Shown here: positions 27,801 to 35,828 of the stretch, piece after piece
Numbering within the stretch: the first letter of the stretch is position 1
How the letters are laid out: each line of letters starts with the position of its first letter
Assembly: GCF_001831515.1 (NCBI RefSeq)
Contig: NZ_KV825623.1
Coordinates: forward strand, 81,405 to 132,477
Direction of reading: 5' to 3'
DNA length: 51,073 nt
Source: Corynebacterium sp. HMSC074A01
GTDB taxonomy: Bacteria > Actinomycetota > Actinomycetes > Mycobacteriales > Mycobacteriaceae
Made by a program: the position numbers and the translations under genes
The notes under the pieces: generated by a model
Seen by the model: the letters and a program-made list of their open reading frames with translations, nothing else
Database searches by the model: none
What the model was told of the DNA's origin: nothing

Positions 27801-29920
27801 AGCTCAGGCTGCACCGGCTCCTGCCCCTCTAGATCCGATTCTTTTGGCTGGGAAGGACCGGCAGCTTCCGGTGTAGATCCAGATATCTTCCAATCTGAGT
27901 TGAGTTTTCCACCGGCAAACGGCAGCGCGAAGCGCTGCCCCTCGCCAAATGTATAAGGGTCTTTAAATTTGTAAGTCAAACTCCCGTCCTGGTTTTTGTT
28001 GACGGTGACTTGCTGACCATCAAACCAGACATACCGCTGACAAGATGTCACCTGATTGCTCGGCACCTCGCGACATGCGTTAGCTAGAATCTCGAATCCA
28101 GCACCCGACGGATCTTTTTCAAGGTTTTGTCCCGAGTTAGAAAGAGTGATGCTCTCGAGAGTTACCGGACCGCCATCGACCTTGAAGTAGGCTCGGCCGG
28201 CAGGAGTCGTTGTTACGGTCTCGAAGCGAAGGCTTCCACCAGTTTTTGCTGCACTCGGATCCTCGAGGTGTTCCGGCTCCGTGAACTTTCCACCGGGCCC
28301 GGGAACTGTCCCGTTATCTTCTGGCTCAACGGAAAAATCAATGTTGCCCGGCCCCTGTGGAACTTCTGCACGCTTTGCGTTGTCGCCTTTGAGTTCCATT
28401 CGGACAGTAAGTGTTGCCCCATCAGGGATAGCAAGAGGGTCCGGCAATCCAAAGCTCGCCTTGCCGTCTAAAACTCGGCCGGAGTATTCAGCAATTACTG
28501 ATCCATCCGGGCCAGCTATGGTAAGCCGAGGTTGAACGCCGCTGTCCGGGGAGTAGGCAGTCGTTCCTTTCGGGATCTCGGCGGTGATAGACGGGGTGAG
28601 GATACCGCCCTTGGTCACCTTTTGAACCATCTCCGCTTTCCAGCGGTTTTCACGAACCGAAACAATCGGCTTTGCAGTCGTACTGAGCTTGCCCTGGTCA
28701 TTGTCCTCAGACCAGCTTTGTTCCTTGCGCTCGTCCTTCACACGAAATGAGCCGTAGACTTCTACCTCGTAGTTGTTCCGCAGAACATCAATGTTGCTGC
28801 TCCAACCAGGATAGTTAATGTTGCTAGCAATCTTGAGATTGTCGCTCCCCGACCAGATGAGGAATTGCCCATTGATTGGAGAGTTCCCGGACTCAGGGTC
28901 GAAAAAGCGGATTTCAACGCCCTTATCGCGGCCTTGGTTGTCTTTGACCGCGGACCCTTTTCCATAGTATTTTTCGTTCGCGTTCTTCTCTACGGCCCAC
29001 TGCAGATCAGGTTTTTGGGTGCCCGTTTGAATATTACGCACCACAATCCGCGTGATACGAATATCAGGGCCATCCTGACCAGGGAATGCACCTGTCGGCT
29101 TCACCTCGATATAGCGCTTCGAACCTGTTAATCCTTCGAAGACCTGAGTACCTGCGCCAATAATGGGCGAGTCGAGCCGCTGCTCTGCAGACCAAAACGT
29201 CTCATCGCTTGCTCGCATGTTCAGGTCAGCTTGCGGAGCGTCATCATCAGCCGCGCCAAATCCCGATGCTTCCAATTCCTCAACAGTCGGGACTTCGTCG
29301 CTCTCTGCAATCTTATAATCAGCAGGTCCGGTAGTGCGTACCTTCAACTCGACGTGCTGAGGAGGAATCTCATGCAGCGCGTCCATGTCGAAGGCAAGGA
29401 CGCCGCCATCGGCGTTGTTTACAAAGCCGTAGTCCGTTGAGTCGAGCGCCACACCGTCAATAGTGACCCCAGTAATTTTCTCGATTTCACCATCACCTGA
29501 CCGGGTAATACCAAAGATATTCTCGTCAGATGCTTTAGCCCCGTATCCCCAAGCTTTGCCGTCGGGATCATTGACGACTACTACGTCCACATCCTCATCC
29601 CGAGTCACCTGCACCGCCTCACCTGCGGTAAACAAAGGAGGCTGTATGGGCTGTGCTGAGGTAGTCGGTACTTGCGGGGAAGCGGGTGTCGGCGTTGTTT
29701 CAGGGATAGAGTCCTCAGCAAGTGACGACGCTTCGTCAGGCGTAAATAGCGCTTCAGCCGATAGGGTTTCTAGCGCGGTCTCATCCTGTGCCTCCGCAGG
29801 GTAGGCAGCGAGGCCAGCAACCAGCGATGCCGAAGCTAAAGCAGCTACAACAGCAGACACGCCATGGTTAGTCCGGCGCGTGCGAGTGCCACGCTCCGAG
29901 CGCTTGAAAATGTTTCGCAT
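24821..29920 (-). CDS. spaF: Pilus tip adhesin, LPxTG-anchored (SpaC/SpaF type)
   Basis: A 1699-residue surface protein. An N-terminal signal peptide with a long basic start (to about residue 45) is followed by a Thr/Pro-rich stretch, beta-rich domains, a middle region (about 900-1250) with propeller-like features (YVIASNIDRL, WLYAISQPRG, YLWGIRSPW), a DUF11-like domain (LGVKKTRSETW) and, near the C-terminus, a SpaA-like pilin domain with the E-box YRLYERQAPEGF. The sorting signal is LPKTG (1666-1670), a hydrophobic helix and RRNMTRA. Size and place at the end of the operon fit a tip pilin; the symbol is by synteny with C. diphtheriae spaDEF. The AGGAAGGA site precedes the ATG. Base composition is clearly AT-richer than neighbours, suggesting exchange. 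Binding target unknown. Confidence 0.85.
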   Translation of the reverse strand: MRNIFKRSERGTRTRRTNHGVSAVVAALASASLVAGLAAYPAEAQDETALETLSAEALFTPDEASSLAEDSIPETTPTPASPQVPTTSAQPIQPPLFTAGEAVQVTRDEDVDVVVVNDPDGKAWGYGAKASDENIFGITRSGDGEIEKITGVTIDGVALDSTDYGFVNNADGGVLAFDMDALHEIPPQHVELKVRTTGPADYKIAESDEVPTVEELEASGFGAADDDAPQADLNMRASDETFWSAEQRLDSPIIGAGTQVFEGLTGSKRYIEVKPTGAFPGQDGPDIRITRIVVRNIQTGTQKPDLQWAVEKNANEKYYGKGSAVKDNQGRDKGVEIRFFDPESGNSPINGQFLIWSGSDNLKIASNINYPGWSSNIDVLRNNYEVEVYGSFRVKDERKEQSWSEDNDQGKLSTTAKPIVSVRENRWKAEMVQKVTKGGILTPSITAEIPKGTTAYSPDSGVQPRLTIAGPDGSVIAEYSGRVLDGKASFGLPDPLAIPDGATLTVRMELKGDNAKRAEVPQGPGNIDFSVEPEDNGTVPGPGGKFTEPEHLEDPSAAKTGGSLRFETVTTTPAGRAYFKVDGGPVTLESITLSNSGQNLEKDPSGAGFEILANACREVPSNQVTSCQRYVWFDGQQVTVNKNQDGSLTYKFKDPYTFGEGQRFALPFAGGKLNSDWKISGSTPEAAGPSQPKESDLEGQEPVQPELPDATASAFSIPETGGSKGICLPATNPPIGLGAKPDDRPTLVQFNVENSSTYRDGSLHLKRTDGKVFKQHNVVYEFTNSRNSQAGTSSIRSQVVRGWGTSEIVIDLREIVKIYEANGWTWPAGFAYMNVWLNDDLPCGNIQTAIYKQQIGAEPANKGQRVCKGETLTPEKRHAPIAAANPGGVYVIASNIDRLPPGANNDLNYRYSSQLYLQENGSSQFVEVGNETPWVYNALSYNPQDNWLYAISQPRGHDTNKRLTYLEDPCYPAGHLLQINPRTGEVHDLGKVKKPASGKTHSMNTDYGFQGSYRHSSTPATSANDLWGGINSGVFDNQNRYWVSNSSSSGTGAMYLVNLDNPSAEMYGSEKNGSAPSISTDRYRTFSEDLAAMPASAHPNAQRYLWGIRSPWISPAGEKNKIFLERIDLETGEVRTTNIADLMDPVTGVKLSQLARNGAPVWGKAWSYGNGDLGFGTGGRTATTDSIRLRVLNPGTESEKVELISHGTAPRSYNTDGASTIAARNVDLGVKKTRSETWIDGKQTKVSWVVTVTNESYGPSSGFELNDLLPDTVKNPVVTAVVGSDATWKVQWGPQDNKQLMRFTHGYLGPRSSVEIHLSADVAGKPEEAVCSPNFATLTPNEIDLKTDNNSAVDAPCVDKKPGEVSGPDENGSYSANYTIQITNPLRQKTEVGGVTRPAADMHYGPVIDTLHFPKGIEVQEVSWTGIDENEKQFVSTTAQQPLNQEDLRFELAKGGTIKKDGKRNLHQYHVQVKYLVTDAKALSTAVDPETCAPGKSLYNNVNVQGAEDIACVPPPETNPAKVSLHLAKVSSDDFNGDDILTNGKTLSRAKFELVPLGDDWEPIQGQKSLPFSYNEERGTFGSPELEPGKYRLYERQAPEGFSLLTRPIDFSVGIVGNSGSAQVALRFADASVVARQIDLSKAPSSWGLTDRDAILTLANVRQGNLPKTGGYGLQVPLLLSSVLILFGTALGRRNMTRA

Positions 29921-29942
29921 CGTTTGTCCTTCCTAAATCCGT

Positions 29943-30866
29943 TTAGCGTGTGTTGTCTGCGCGGTTACGTCGAGCCAGGATCACGCCGAGCAGGACCAAG
30001 GCCAGGCCAAGCCCCGCTGCCCAAAGCACGTTCGCGCCTGTGGAGGCCAATCCGCCTCCGCCGCTGCGGCTGCCGCCGTCGGATGAGCCGCCGCCGTTAT
30101 TGCCGCCACCGGGCGCAGTGGTCAGGCCGGTGGTGGTTTCCGTCGTGCGCACCGTGGAGGAATCCGTGGTGCGGTCGGTGGTGGTCTTCTCCGTAGACGA
30201 GGTCACCGTGCGGGTGCGCTCCCCCGGCGGAGGCGGCGTCTTCTCAGTCGTAGGGGTGACCGTCGGCGTGGTGGTCACCGTTGTGGTGGGCGTGGTCGTC
30301 TGCGAGGTCGAGCCGCCCGGGAGGTTGTTGCCAGGCTTGGTGACGATCACGTTGTCGTACTTAAAGCGGTCGCCCGTCGCGTTGGCGAGCGGAAGGATCA
30401 ACAGCTTCGGGCTGGAGATCCGGTAGTCGTAATTGGTATCCGGAGCCGACTCCTCGAGCAGGTACAGGCCCGGTTTTAAGTCCATGAACTGCACGCGGCC
30501 ATCCTCGCCCGTGGTGAGGGTGGAGATTGTGTCGAGGCCGGCGGCGCGGGCGTCGTCAAGCGACATGTTCCTGGCCGCACTGCGGCCGTCCCCGGTGGTG
30601 ATGTCCACGCCGCGCACCTTCGACAGCGTGAACTTCGCGCCGGCGACGGCTGGGGGCTTCTGGCCAGCAGGAATGTCATCAAACGGGTTCGTGGGGGCCT
30701 TCCGCACGAGCAGCGAGATCGGCTCGTTGACGTCGACGCTCTCGGCCGCGATGTTGCGGTCGTTGCCGCTGATGACGCGATCGGCGGCAAGCGCCGCGGG
30801 CATCGCTGCGCTACTGAGCATTATCGACGCCGCACCAGCGACGGCGAGGGTTTTGAATGTGCGCAC
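29943..30866 (-). CDS. spaE: Minor/base pilin with LAxTG sorting signal (SpaB/SpaE type)
   Basis: A 307-residue protein with a signal peptide (cleaved near ALA/A27), one pilin-like domain (about 45-180) with the E-box YLLEESAPDTNY, a Thr/Pro-rich stalk (190-250), a Gly/Ser-rich linker, and the sorting signal LASTG (273-277) with hydrophobic tail and RRNRADNTR. In C. diphtheriae the base pilins carry LAxTG, which the housekeeping sortase uses to tether the pilus to the wall, so LASTG supports a base role. It starts 6 bases after the sortase stop. High GC, unlike the tip gene next to it. Confidence 0.85.
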   Translation of the reverse strand: MRTFKTLAVAGAASIMLSSAAMPAALAADRVISGNDRNIAAESVDVNEPISLLVRKAPTNPFDDIPAGQKPPAVAGAKFTLSKVRGVDITTGDGRSAARNMSLDDARAAGLDTISTLTTGEDGRVQFMDLKPGLYLLEESAPDTNYDYRISSPKLLILPLANATGDRFKYDNVIVTKPGNNLPGGSTSQTTTPTTTVTTTPTVTPTTEKTPPPPGERTRTVTSSTEKTTTDRTTDSSTVRTTETTTGLTTAPGGGNNGGGSSDGGSRSGGGGLASTGANVLWAAGLGLALVLLGVILARRNRADNTR

Positions 30867-30872
30867 TAGGAC

Positions 30873-31775
30873 TTAGACCTCCTCGTTCGAAGTGCCCGTG
30901 CGATCGTTCTTCTGCTTCTCGCGCCAGATCCACCAGGCCAAGCCGAGGAGAATCAACAGCGCCAGCAGTCCGAGCGCCCACATCCACCACTGCACGGTGC
31001 TGGTGGATTCATCGAGCACGCTCGCCTCGTCCGGATCCATTGGGACGCGCTCCGCGTGGACGAGAAGGCGGTGCGTGTTAATGCCGTAGGGGGTGCAGGT
31101 GATCAGCGTGAGCAGGTCGCGGCCCTCTTCGGCGCGGAGACTTTCCGTCTCTTCCGGGAGCACGACCTCGATGTCGTAGACCTCGTACTTCATCCGCTCG
31201 CCGAAGGTGGAGAGGTAGATGGCGTCGCCGACCTGGACGTCGACGAGGTCGTCGAAAAGCGTGGCGTTGGTCAGGCCCGTGTGACCCGTGATCACCGAGT
31301 GGAAGCCCTCGCCACCGGTGGGCAGCGCGGAGCCGTAGAGGTGGCCAAGCCCCTTCTGCAGTGTGTCGTCGCGGGTGCCGTGGTAGACGGGGAGGCGGAC
31401 GTCGATAGCCGGGATGGCCAGCTGCGACATCGCGGACACGCCCTCGAGGTGCTTCTCGTACTCCTGGTAGTCCAGGTTGTCCTCGGAAATGCGCGCGAGC
31501 CACGGGTCCAGGATCGGGCCGTCCGTGTGCGAGCGGTTGTACTCCTTCGCCGCTTCGAGCGCCTGGTTGATCTGCTCGGGTGGAGCCTCGACGAGGTCCT
31601 CCTCGTATTGCTTCGCCACCTGCTCCTGCACGCGGTTGTTCCACTGGGTGGCGACAACCGGGTACATGAGCACCATCAGCCCGGCGAGGATAATGATGAC
31701 CGGCAGCGCGATGCGCTGGAAAAACGACTCCTGCGCCGGCTTCTTGCGGTGCTTGCTTTCCACAGCTGTGCTCAC
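30873..31775 (-). CDS. srtC: Class C (pilus-polymerising) sortase
   Basis: A 300-residue membrane transpeptidase that links pilin subunits. It has an N-terminal membrane helix (about 22-42) and a C-terminal one (about 262-284). The class C lid motif DPW is at 90-92. The catalytic triad is visible: His165 in TGHTGL, Cys227 in TLITCTPYG and Arg236 in THRLLV. The GTG at 31775 has AGGAAGGA at good spacing and is preferred over a GTG at 31793. It lies between the major and base pilin genes, the same place as srtC in the C. diphtheriae spaD cluster. Confidence 0.93.
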   Translation of the reverse strand: MSTAVESKHRKKPAQESFFQRIALPVIIILAGLMVLMYPVVATQWNNRVQEQVAKQYEEDLVEAPPEQINQALEAAKEYNRSHTDGPILDPWLARISEDNLDYQEYEKHLEGVSAMSQLAIPAIDVRLPVYHGTRDDTLQKGLGHLYGSALPTGGEGFHSVITGHTGLTNATLFDDLVDVQVGDAIYLSTFGERMKYEVYDIEVVLPEETESLRAEEGRDLLTLITCTPYGINTHRLLVHAERVPMDPDEASVLDESTSTVQWWMWALGLLALLILLGLAWWIWREKQKNDRTGTSNEEV

Positions 31776-31891
31776 TGCGCGATCCTTCCTCACCTGGGCA
31801 CCAGGGGCATGTGTAAAAACTGGGCGGGAGTTTTACGCCTTCCCGCCTTAAGGCGTGGGTGGTGATGCTAATGGCAGACATCACCTGTAAT

Positions 31892-31913
31892 CGGCGCGGT
31901 GGGCACCGCACCG
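31892..31913 (-). terminator. Hairpin between major pilin and sortase genes
   Basis: CGGCGCGGTG (31892-31901) pairs with CACCGCACCG (31904-31913), with one mismatch. It lies 16 bp after the major-pilin stop. There is no T-run. Another weaker stem lies at 31823-31847. Such hairpins may attenuate or process the transcript so that the major pilin is made in excess. Confidence 0.45.
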
Positions 31914-31928
31914 GCTACACGTTGCGGC

Positions 31929-33428
31929 TTAGGCCGACTGGGAGTTGCGACGTGCTGCGTAGACACCGCCACCGATGATGGCCAGACCAGCAAGAACGAT
32001 GATCAGGACACCCATGCCACCGGTGTTGGGCAGCGTATTCGGGGACTTAATGTTCTTGACGTTTGCGGCAGACTCAATAGTCTTCACCGGTGCGCCGGTC
32101 TCCTTGTTGACTTCGCCACGCTTCAGCTCAAAGGGAATCAGCTTGTCATCGGCGATGTAGCCCTTCGGTGCCTTCGTCTCCTTGAGGCAGAAGTTGGTCT
32201 TCACGTTTTCAGCAGAGTTGTTCTCAAAGTCTTCGACGTGAATACCCGAGATAGTTACCGTGCCGTCATCACCCGTAACGAATTTCTTCACCGGCTTCGT
32301 CGTGTCGCCGGTGCTGGAGTAGGCGTTCTGAGCACCGGTGTCTGCAACCTGCGTCCAGGGCTTACCTTCTCCCCCTTGGCAGCGAACAAGCTCAAACTCT
32401 GCACCAGCGAGCGGCTTCGTGCCTTCATCGGTCTTGGTTACCTTGAGATTGCCCCAGTAGGTGTGAACCTCGTTGGTCGGCTGTTCGACATCATGCTCGG
32501 AGCTGCCGTTGTTGTAGATCAGCGTGCCCTGGTTGGGGATGTGCTGGACCGCCTCTTTAGTCTTAGCCGTGATGGTGGTCTTAACCTGAGTACCGGCCTG
32601 CAGTTTCTTCCGGCCTGCCTCGGTAAACTCGACCTCGACCTTCTGGCCATCGATGTTCACCTGATAATCGGTGCCGACGGTGAAACCTTCGACCTTCACG
32701 TTTTCCTCGGTCGGTGCGGCAAGCTTTTCGTGAAGCGTATCCCGGACAACGTACTTGGTCAGCGTGCCTGCCGGTACGCCAGTAGACAGGGTGTAGGTGT
32801 ACTCGTCACCAGCGTTCGCCCACTCATCCTTCACTTCCTTGGTCACCGTGTTCTCGGTGTTCTTCGGGTAAGCATGGACGTCGTAAACCCAGTCGGTACC
32901 GTCTTTGTTCGTCATCGGCACGTAAACCAGGAACGGCGCACCCGGTACGACGCCAGCAGGTGCCTTGGTCTCGACAACGCGGTACAGACCACGCTCAAGA
33001 TTCTCAAACTTCACGTTGCCGCCGTTAGCGGTCGTGCCGGATGCTACATTAGCCTTTTCCGGCTCAATATTGAGAATGTCAGCAGTCTTGTTGTCCTTGT
33101 AGGTCTTTGCCGCTTCCTGCCAGTCCTGATCAGTCTTCAGAGACTTGACCAAATCAAGCTTGTATTCAACTCCGTCCAGTCCGGTTCCAGGAACGCCCTG
33201 CATCTCCTGGCCGTTCGCCTGCTCTCCAGGCTGCTGGTCATTTGCAAGCTTCTTCTTGTGCAGCGTCAGCGACAGCGATTTCGAGCTGTCAATGCCAGCG
33301 CCAGTCACGTTCGAGGTGTGCGCCGGAGTCTCCTGCGCAATCGCGTCAGTAGCAATACCGGCGGAGCCGGCGAGGGTCAGGCCCGCAGCAACTGCGATGG
33401 CTGCGGTCTTGGTAAAGGCATTGGCCAT
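31929..33428 (-). CDS. spaD: Major pilin subunit, LPxTG type (SpaA/SpaD)
   Basis: A 499-residue shaft pilin. Signal peptide to about residue 32, then tandem CNA-B-like domains. The pilin motif WVYDVHAYPK gives the acceptor lysine Lys189. E-boxes are YRVVETKAPAG (Glu153) and CLKETKAPKGY (Glu417), expected to support internal isopeptide bonds; Cys350 and Cys414 may form a disulfide as in SpaA. The sorting signal is LPNTG (466-470), with hydrophobic helix and ARRNSQSA. The ATG at 33428 has a GGAAGGAC site. Moderately AT-rich. It is the first gene of the operon; symbol assigned by gene order. Confidence 0.9.
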   Translation of the reverse strand: MANAFTKTAAIAVAAGLTLAGSAGIATDAIAQETPAHTSNVTGAGIDSSKSLSLTLHKKKLANDQQPGEQANGQEMQGVPGTGLDGVEYKLDLVKSLKTDQDWQEAAKTYKDNKTADILNIEPEKANVASGTTANGGNVKFENLERGLYRVVETKAPAGVVPGAPFLVYVPMTNKDGTDWVYDVHAYPKNTENTVTKEVKDEWANAGDEYTYTLSTGVPAGTLTKYVVRDTLHEKLAAPTEENVKVEGFTVGTDYQVNIDGQKVEVEFTEAGRKKLQAGTQVKTTITAKTKEAVQHIPNQGTLIYNNGSSEHDVEQPTNEVHTYWGNLKVTKTDEGTKPLAGAEFELVRCQGGEGKPWTQVADTGAQNAYSSTGDTTKPVKKFVTGDDGTVTISGIHVEDFENNSAENVKTNFCLKETKAPKGYIADDKLIPFELKRGEVNKETGAPVKTIESAANVKNIKSPNTLPNTGGMGVLIIVLAGLAIIGGGVYAARRNSQSA

Positions 33429-33599
33429 GGTGAAAGTCCTTCCGGAAAATCAGAGATCGCTGGGCCCTGTGTGGTCAGCGGTGGGAAAGCACGCCGTAAC
33501 TGTTCCTGGCGTGAACTTGGGCCCAGCCTGGGCACCGCTTTGAAAAGTAGTAGCAACCTGAACACCTGTCCACTCCGCTACTAAAGCGTGTCGTCACTA

Positions 33600-33628
33600 C
33601 TTTTAAAACTATTCATCCATACATACAA
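33600..33628 (-). promoter_or_regulatory. Candidate pilus operon promoter
   Basis: On the minus strand TTGTAT (33628-33623) and TAAAAG (33605-33600) are separated by 17 bp, a plausible -35/-10 pair. The transcript would have a leader of about 165 nt. A 9-bp inverted repeat, AAAAGTAGT/ACTACTTTT, overlaps the -10 box and could be an operator. Confidence 0.4.
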
Positions 33629-33773
33629 CGCCTCGCACCACCAGCAACTTCCTAGCACCCCCATCCACATGCGACCTGCATAAATGCGGTGAGCGTCAAC
33701 CCGCATGAGCCCGACGATGTGCCTCAGGGCACAGATAGACGTTTGAAAAAGTATTCATTACTCACAGGAAGTA

Positions 33774-33782
33774 GGGGGGGGG
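33774..33782. repeat. G9 homopolymer upstream of the pilus operon
   Basis: Nine consecutive G residues followed three bases later by five more. It lies about 150 bp upstream of the candidate promoter and outside any gene. Such tracts are prone to slipped-strand length change; an effect on pilus expression is only a hypothesis. Confidence 0.7.
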
Positions 33783-34102
33783 ATCGGGGGTAGCTTGGCT
33801 ATTTTTATTCCGATACCTGCACGATTGGCAGAGCCATCCCCAACAAGAGGCCCAACCTTAGGTCGCAGCGCGATCCACCTCGCCATCACAATCTATCTAG
33901 ACCTTTAAAGCATGTAAGTGTCCCAACAGGCAAAATGCGTCGTGGGTGGGACGCGACCGGCACCGCCCCCCAAGCCGCAGGAGCTCCGGCGAAAACGCTC
34001 ACACAAACCACACCCGTAATACGACACCATTACGTATCTCGAAGCAACAAAACTGCCCAGCAAGACACAACGCGATACACGATCACCCACCCCCAACGCA
34101 CC

Positions 34103-34135
34103 AAAAAGGCGCTCCCGCAACCATGCGAGAGCGCC
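34103..34135 (-). terminator. Intrinsic terminator after the sortase-substrate pair
   Basis: GGCGCTCCCGCA (34108-34119) pairs with TGCGAGAGCGCC (34124-34135), one mismatch, four-base loop, followed on the minus strand by five T residues. It lies 43 bp past the stop of the gene at 34178. Confidence 0.9.
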
Positions 34136-34177
34136 CACAAGACACCCCGTTCATCGCTGCCACACGCAGCGACACCG

Positions 34178-35029
34178 CTAGATCAGGTAGCGACGCCCCA
34201 CCAGGAAGACGGCAGCACCCAGCCCGGAGGCGATCACCAGGGCGACGAGCGCGCGGAGGAACGTGTTCGAACCCGTCTCGGCGGCCATACCGCGGGCTTG
34301 CACGCCCTCGACAGCGGCACCAGCAGGTGCCGGAGCGGCCTGGTGATGCACCTCTACAGCTGGAGCGTCGGCAGCACCTGCGTCCGGCACAGCCTCCGCA
34401 TCCTTGCCGCCAGCACGTGCCTCTTCCAAGCCCTGCTCGCGGACCTCGCCGGAGTGCTCAGCAACCAGCTTCGCGGATGCCTCGACTTCTTCCGGCGTCG
34501 GGGTATCGGCGACGCGGGCAATGTCGTTGACATAGGTTGCGCCGTCGGCATTGAGGTAGAAAGTCTCGCCGTTCACGCTCAGCACAGACGGCAGAGCGAC
34601 GAGCCCGCCCTGGACTGGGTCCGGGTTGTTCGGATCGACGGCGTCGGCGTCCAGCACCTTCTCATTCGGTGCGCCGTCACCCTCGGGCTTGACGGGCGTG
34701 GCGACAGCGTCGCCCTTCGGAGCATCAGCGGGAGCTTCGGCCGAGGTCGAAGCGGAAGTATCCGCCGGAGCGTCGATAAGCCCGGCGATGGCGGCGCGGG
34801 TTACGTTGACCGCGCGCTCCTGGTCGGCGGCGCTTAGCTGCGCGTACGGCACGGCCACCTGAGCGGCGTCAGCGACGTAGTAGTCGCCCGCCTCGTTAAG
34901 GAAGTAGGTCGCGCCGAAGGCGTCGTGCACCTCGGCGGGCAGGTCCTGGGCTCCGGCGAGCGGCGCGGCGGAAAGGGCGAGCGCGCCGGCGAATCCGGCG
35001 GCGGCAAGGGTACGTGGGGTGCGGTGCAT
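34178..35029 (-). CDS. Secreted protein with duplicated motif and non-canonical sorting-like tail
   Basis: No family recognised. The 283-residue protein has a signal peptide (to about AGA/Q28). A ~20-residue motif occurs twice: TYFLNEAGDYYVADAAQVA (41-59) and TFYLNADGATYVNDIARVA (156-174). Between them is an Ala/Pro/Ser-rich linker. The C-terminus has AAETG (249-253), a hydrophobic helix (about 257-277) and GRRYLI, which is the layout of a sortase signal with an unusual pentapeptide. The gene follows a sortase gene by 89 bp on the same strand, so it is probably that enzyme's substrate. A simple membrane anchor is the alternative. A motif copy at 34770 encodes GLIDA. Confidence 0.75.
   Translation of the reverse strand: MHRTPRTLAAAGFAGALALSAAPLAGAQDLPAEVHDAFGATYFLNEAGDYYVADAAQVAVPYAQLSAADQERAVNVTRAAIAGLIDAPADTSASTSAEAPADAPKGDAVATPVKPEGDGAPNEKVLDADAVDPNNPDPVQGGLVALPSVLSVNGETFYLNADGATYVNDIARVADTPTPEEVEASAKLVAEHSGEVREQGLEEARAGGKDAEAVPDAGAADAPAVEVHHQAAPAPAGAAVEGVQARGMAAETGSNTFLRALVALVIASGLGAAVFLVGRRYLI
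34770..34781 (+). repeat. Dispersed motif GCGTCGATAAGC, in sortase-substrate gene
   Basis: Opposite to the gene; read as G-L-I-D-A. Confidence 0.8.
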
Positions 35030-35118
35030 AGGGGTCTCCTGTCGTGCGAGAAAGACTCACTCTCAAGTTCACCTTTAGACTCTACACGCGCGGTCACACT
35101 TTTCACAGGGGCAACACG

Positions 35119-35802
35119 TCACACATTGGTAACGGTGGCGTCGTTAAGCAGCTCGGCCTCGGGCACGACGGCGACAAACTGCCAACCCACCACCGCATTG
35201 CGCACGGCGTCGGCAAGCAGGTTTGGCGGCTGAATGCACGAGATGGTCAGCAGCCGCCCAGGCATCGGCCCGGTGCCCCAGATCGAGGCGTCGTCGGCGA
35301 GCCCGGCCTTCTGCGGCGCGTGCACATCCGTCGCCTCGTACTTCAGCCACGCTTCGGCGGAATCCTCGGTGCGCAGGTACAACGCATCGCCGACCGACAC
35401 CCGCGACGCGTCCGCCCCGCTGTCGTACAGCGCGTCGAACACCCCCGGCACGCCCGCGCCCGTGTGCCCCGCAATCACCGTCAGGTCGCCCGCACCCGGG
35501 CCAGGCAGCTCGTACGGCTTGTCCGGCGCGGTGTACACGCAGGCCTTCGTCATCGCGCGCGGATTGAGCGCCCCATCCTTGACCCGGCAGTCCCCCGTCT
35601 CAAACTCGGCGTCCAGCCCTATCGCGGGGATGCGCAGCTCCACCGGCCGCGACTGCCCCACCTGCGCGGGCGGCTCAGGCTCATTTCCCCCGCACCGCGA
35701 CACCAGCGCCACAATGCCCATCAGCACCACCACCAGCACCCCCAGCACCGCGGCGCGCCGCACCCAAAACACCCACTGCGGCGGGCGTCGGTCAAGGTTC
35801 AT
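35119..35802 (-). CDS. Class F-like sortase
   Basis: A 227-residue sortase with one N-terminal membrane helix (about 17-35). The catalytic residues are His113 in AGHTGAG, Cys189 in LLTISCIQ and probably Arg201 in DAVRNAVVGW. It lacks the DPW lid and C-terminal helix of class C enzymes. The TISC motif and short length suggest the actinobacterial class F (or E/F-like) group; subclass is uncertain. Separate from the pilus operon by 1.7 kb and followed by a secreted protein with a sorting-like tail, so the two probably form a small sortase-substrate unit. A second role as pilus anchoring enzyme cannot be excluded. Confidence 0.85.
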   Translation of the reverse strand: MNLDRRPPQWVFWVRRAAVLGVLVVVLMGIVALVSRCGGNEPEPPAQVGQSRPVELRIPAIGLDAEFETGDCRVKDGALNPRAMTKACVYTAPDKPYELPGPGAGDLTVIAGHTGAGVPGVFDALYDSGADASRVSVGDALYLRTEDSAEAWLKYEATDVHAPQKAGLADDASIWGTGPMPGRLLTISCIQPPNLLADAVRNAVVGWQFVAVVPEAELLNDATVTNV

Positions 35803-35828
35803 GCAGGAAAGCGTATAGGATCGTGGCC

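Larger units (their letters stand above)
33429..34177. other. Pilus operon upstream region (non-coding, 749 bp)
   Basis: No convincing gene. It holds a candidate pilus promoter (33600-33628), a 9-bp inverted repeat around it (33543-33551 and 33596-33604), a G9 tract (33774-33782) with a nearby G5 (33786-33790), an AT-rich patch (33791-33815) and the terminator of the next gene (34103-34135). The short open frame at 33905-34138 overlaps that terminator and has no signal or family features. Confidence 0.6.

Noticed and set aside
33905..34138. A 77-codon minus-strand ORF in the pilus upstream region
   Set aside because: It overlaps a strong terminator, has no ribosome site and its composition is not protein-like.
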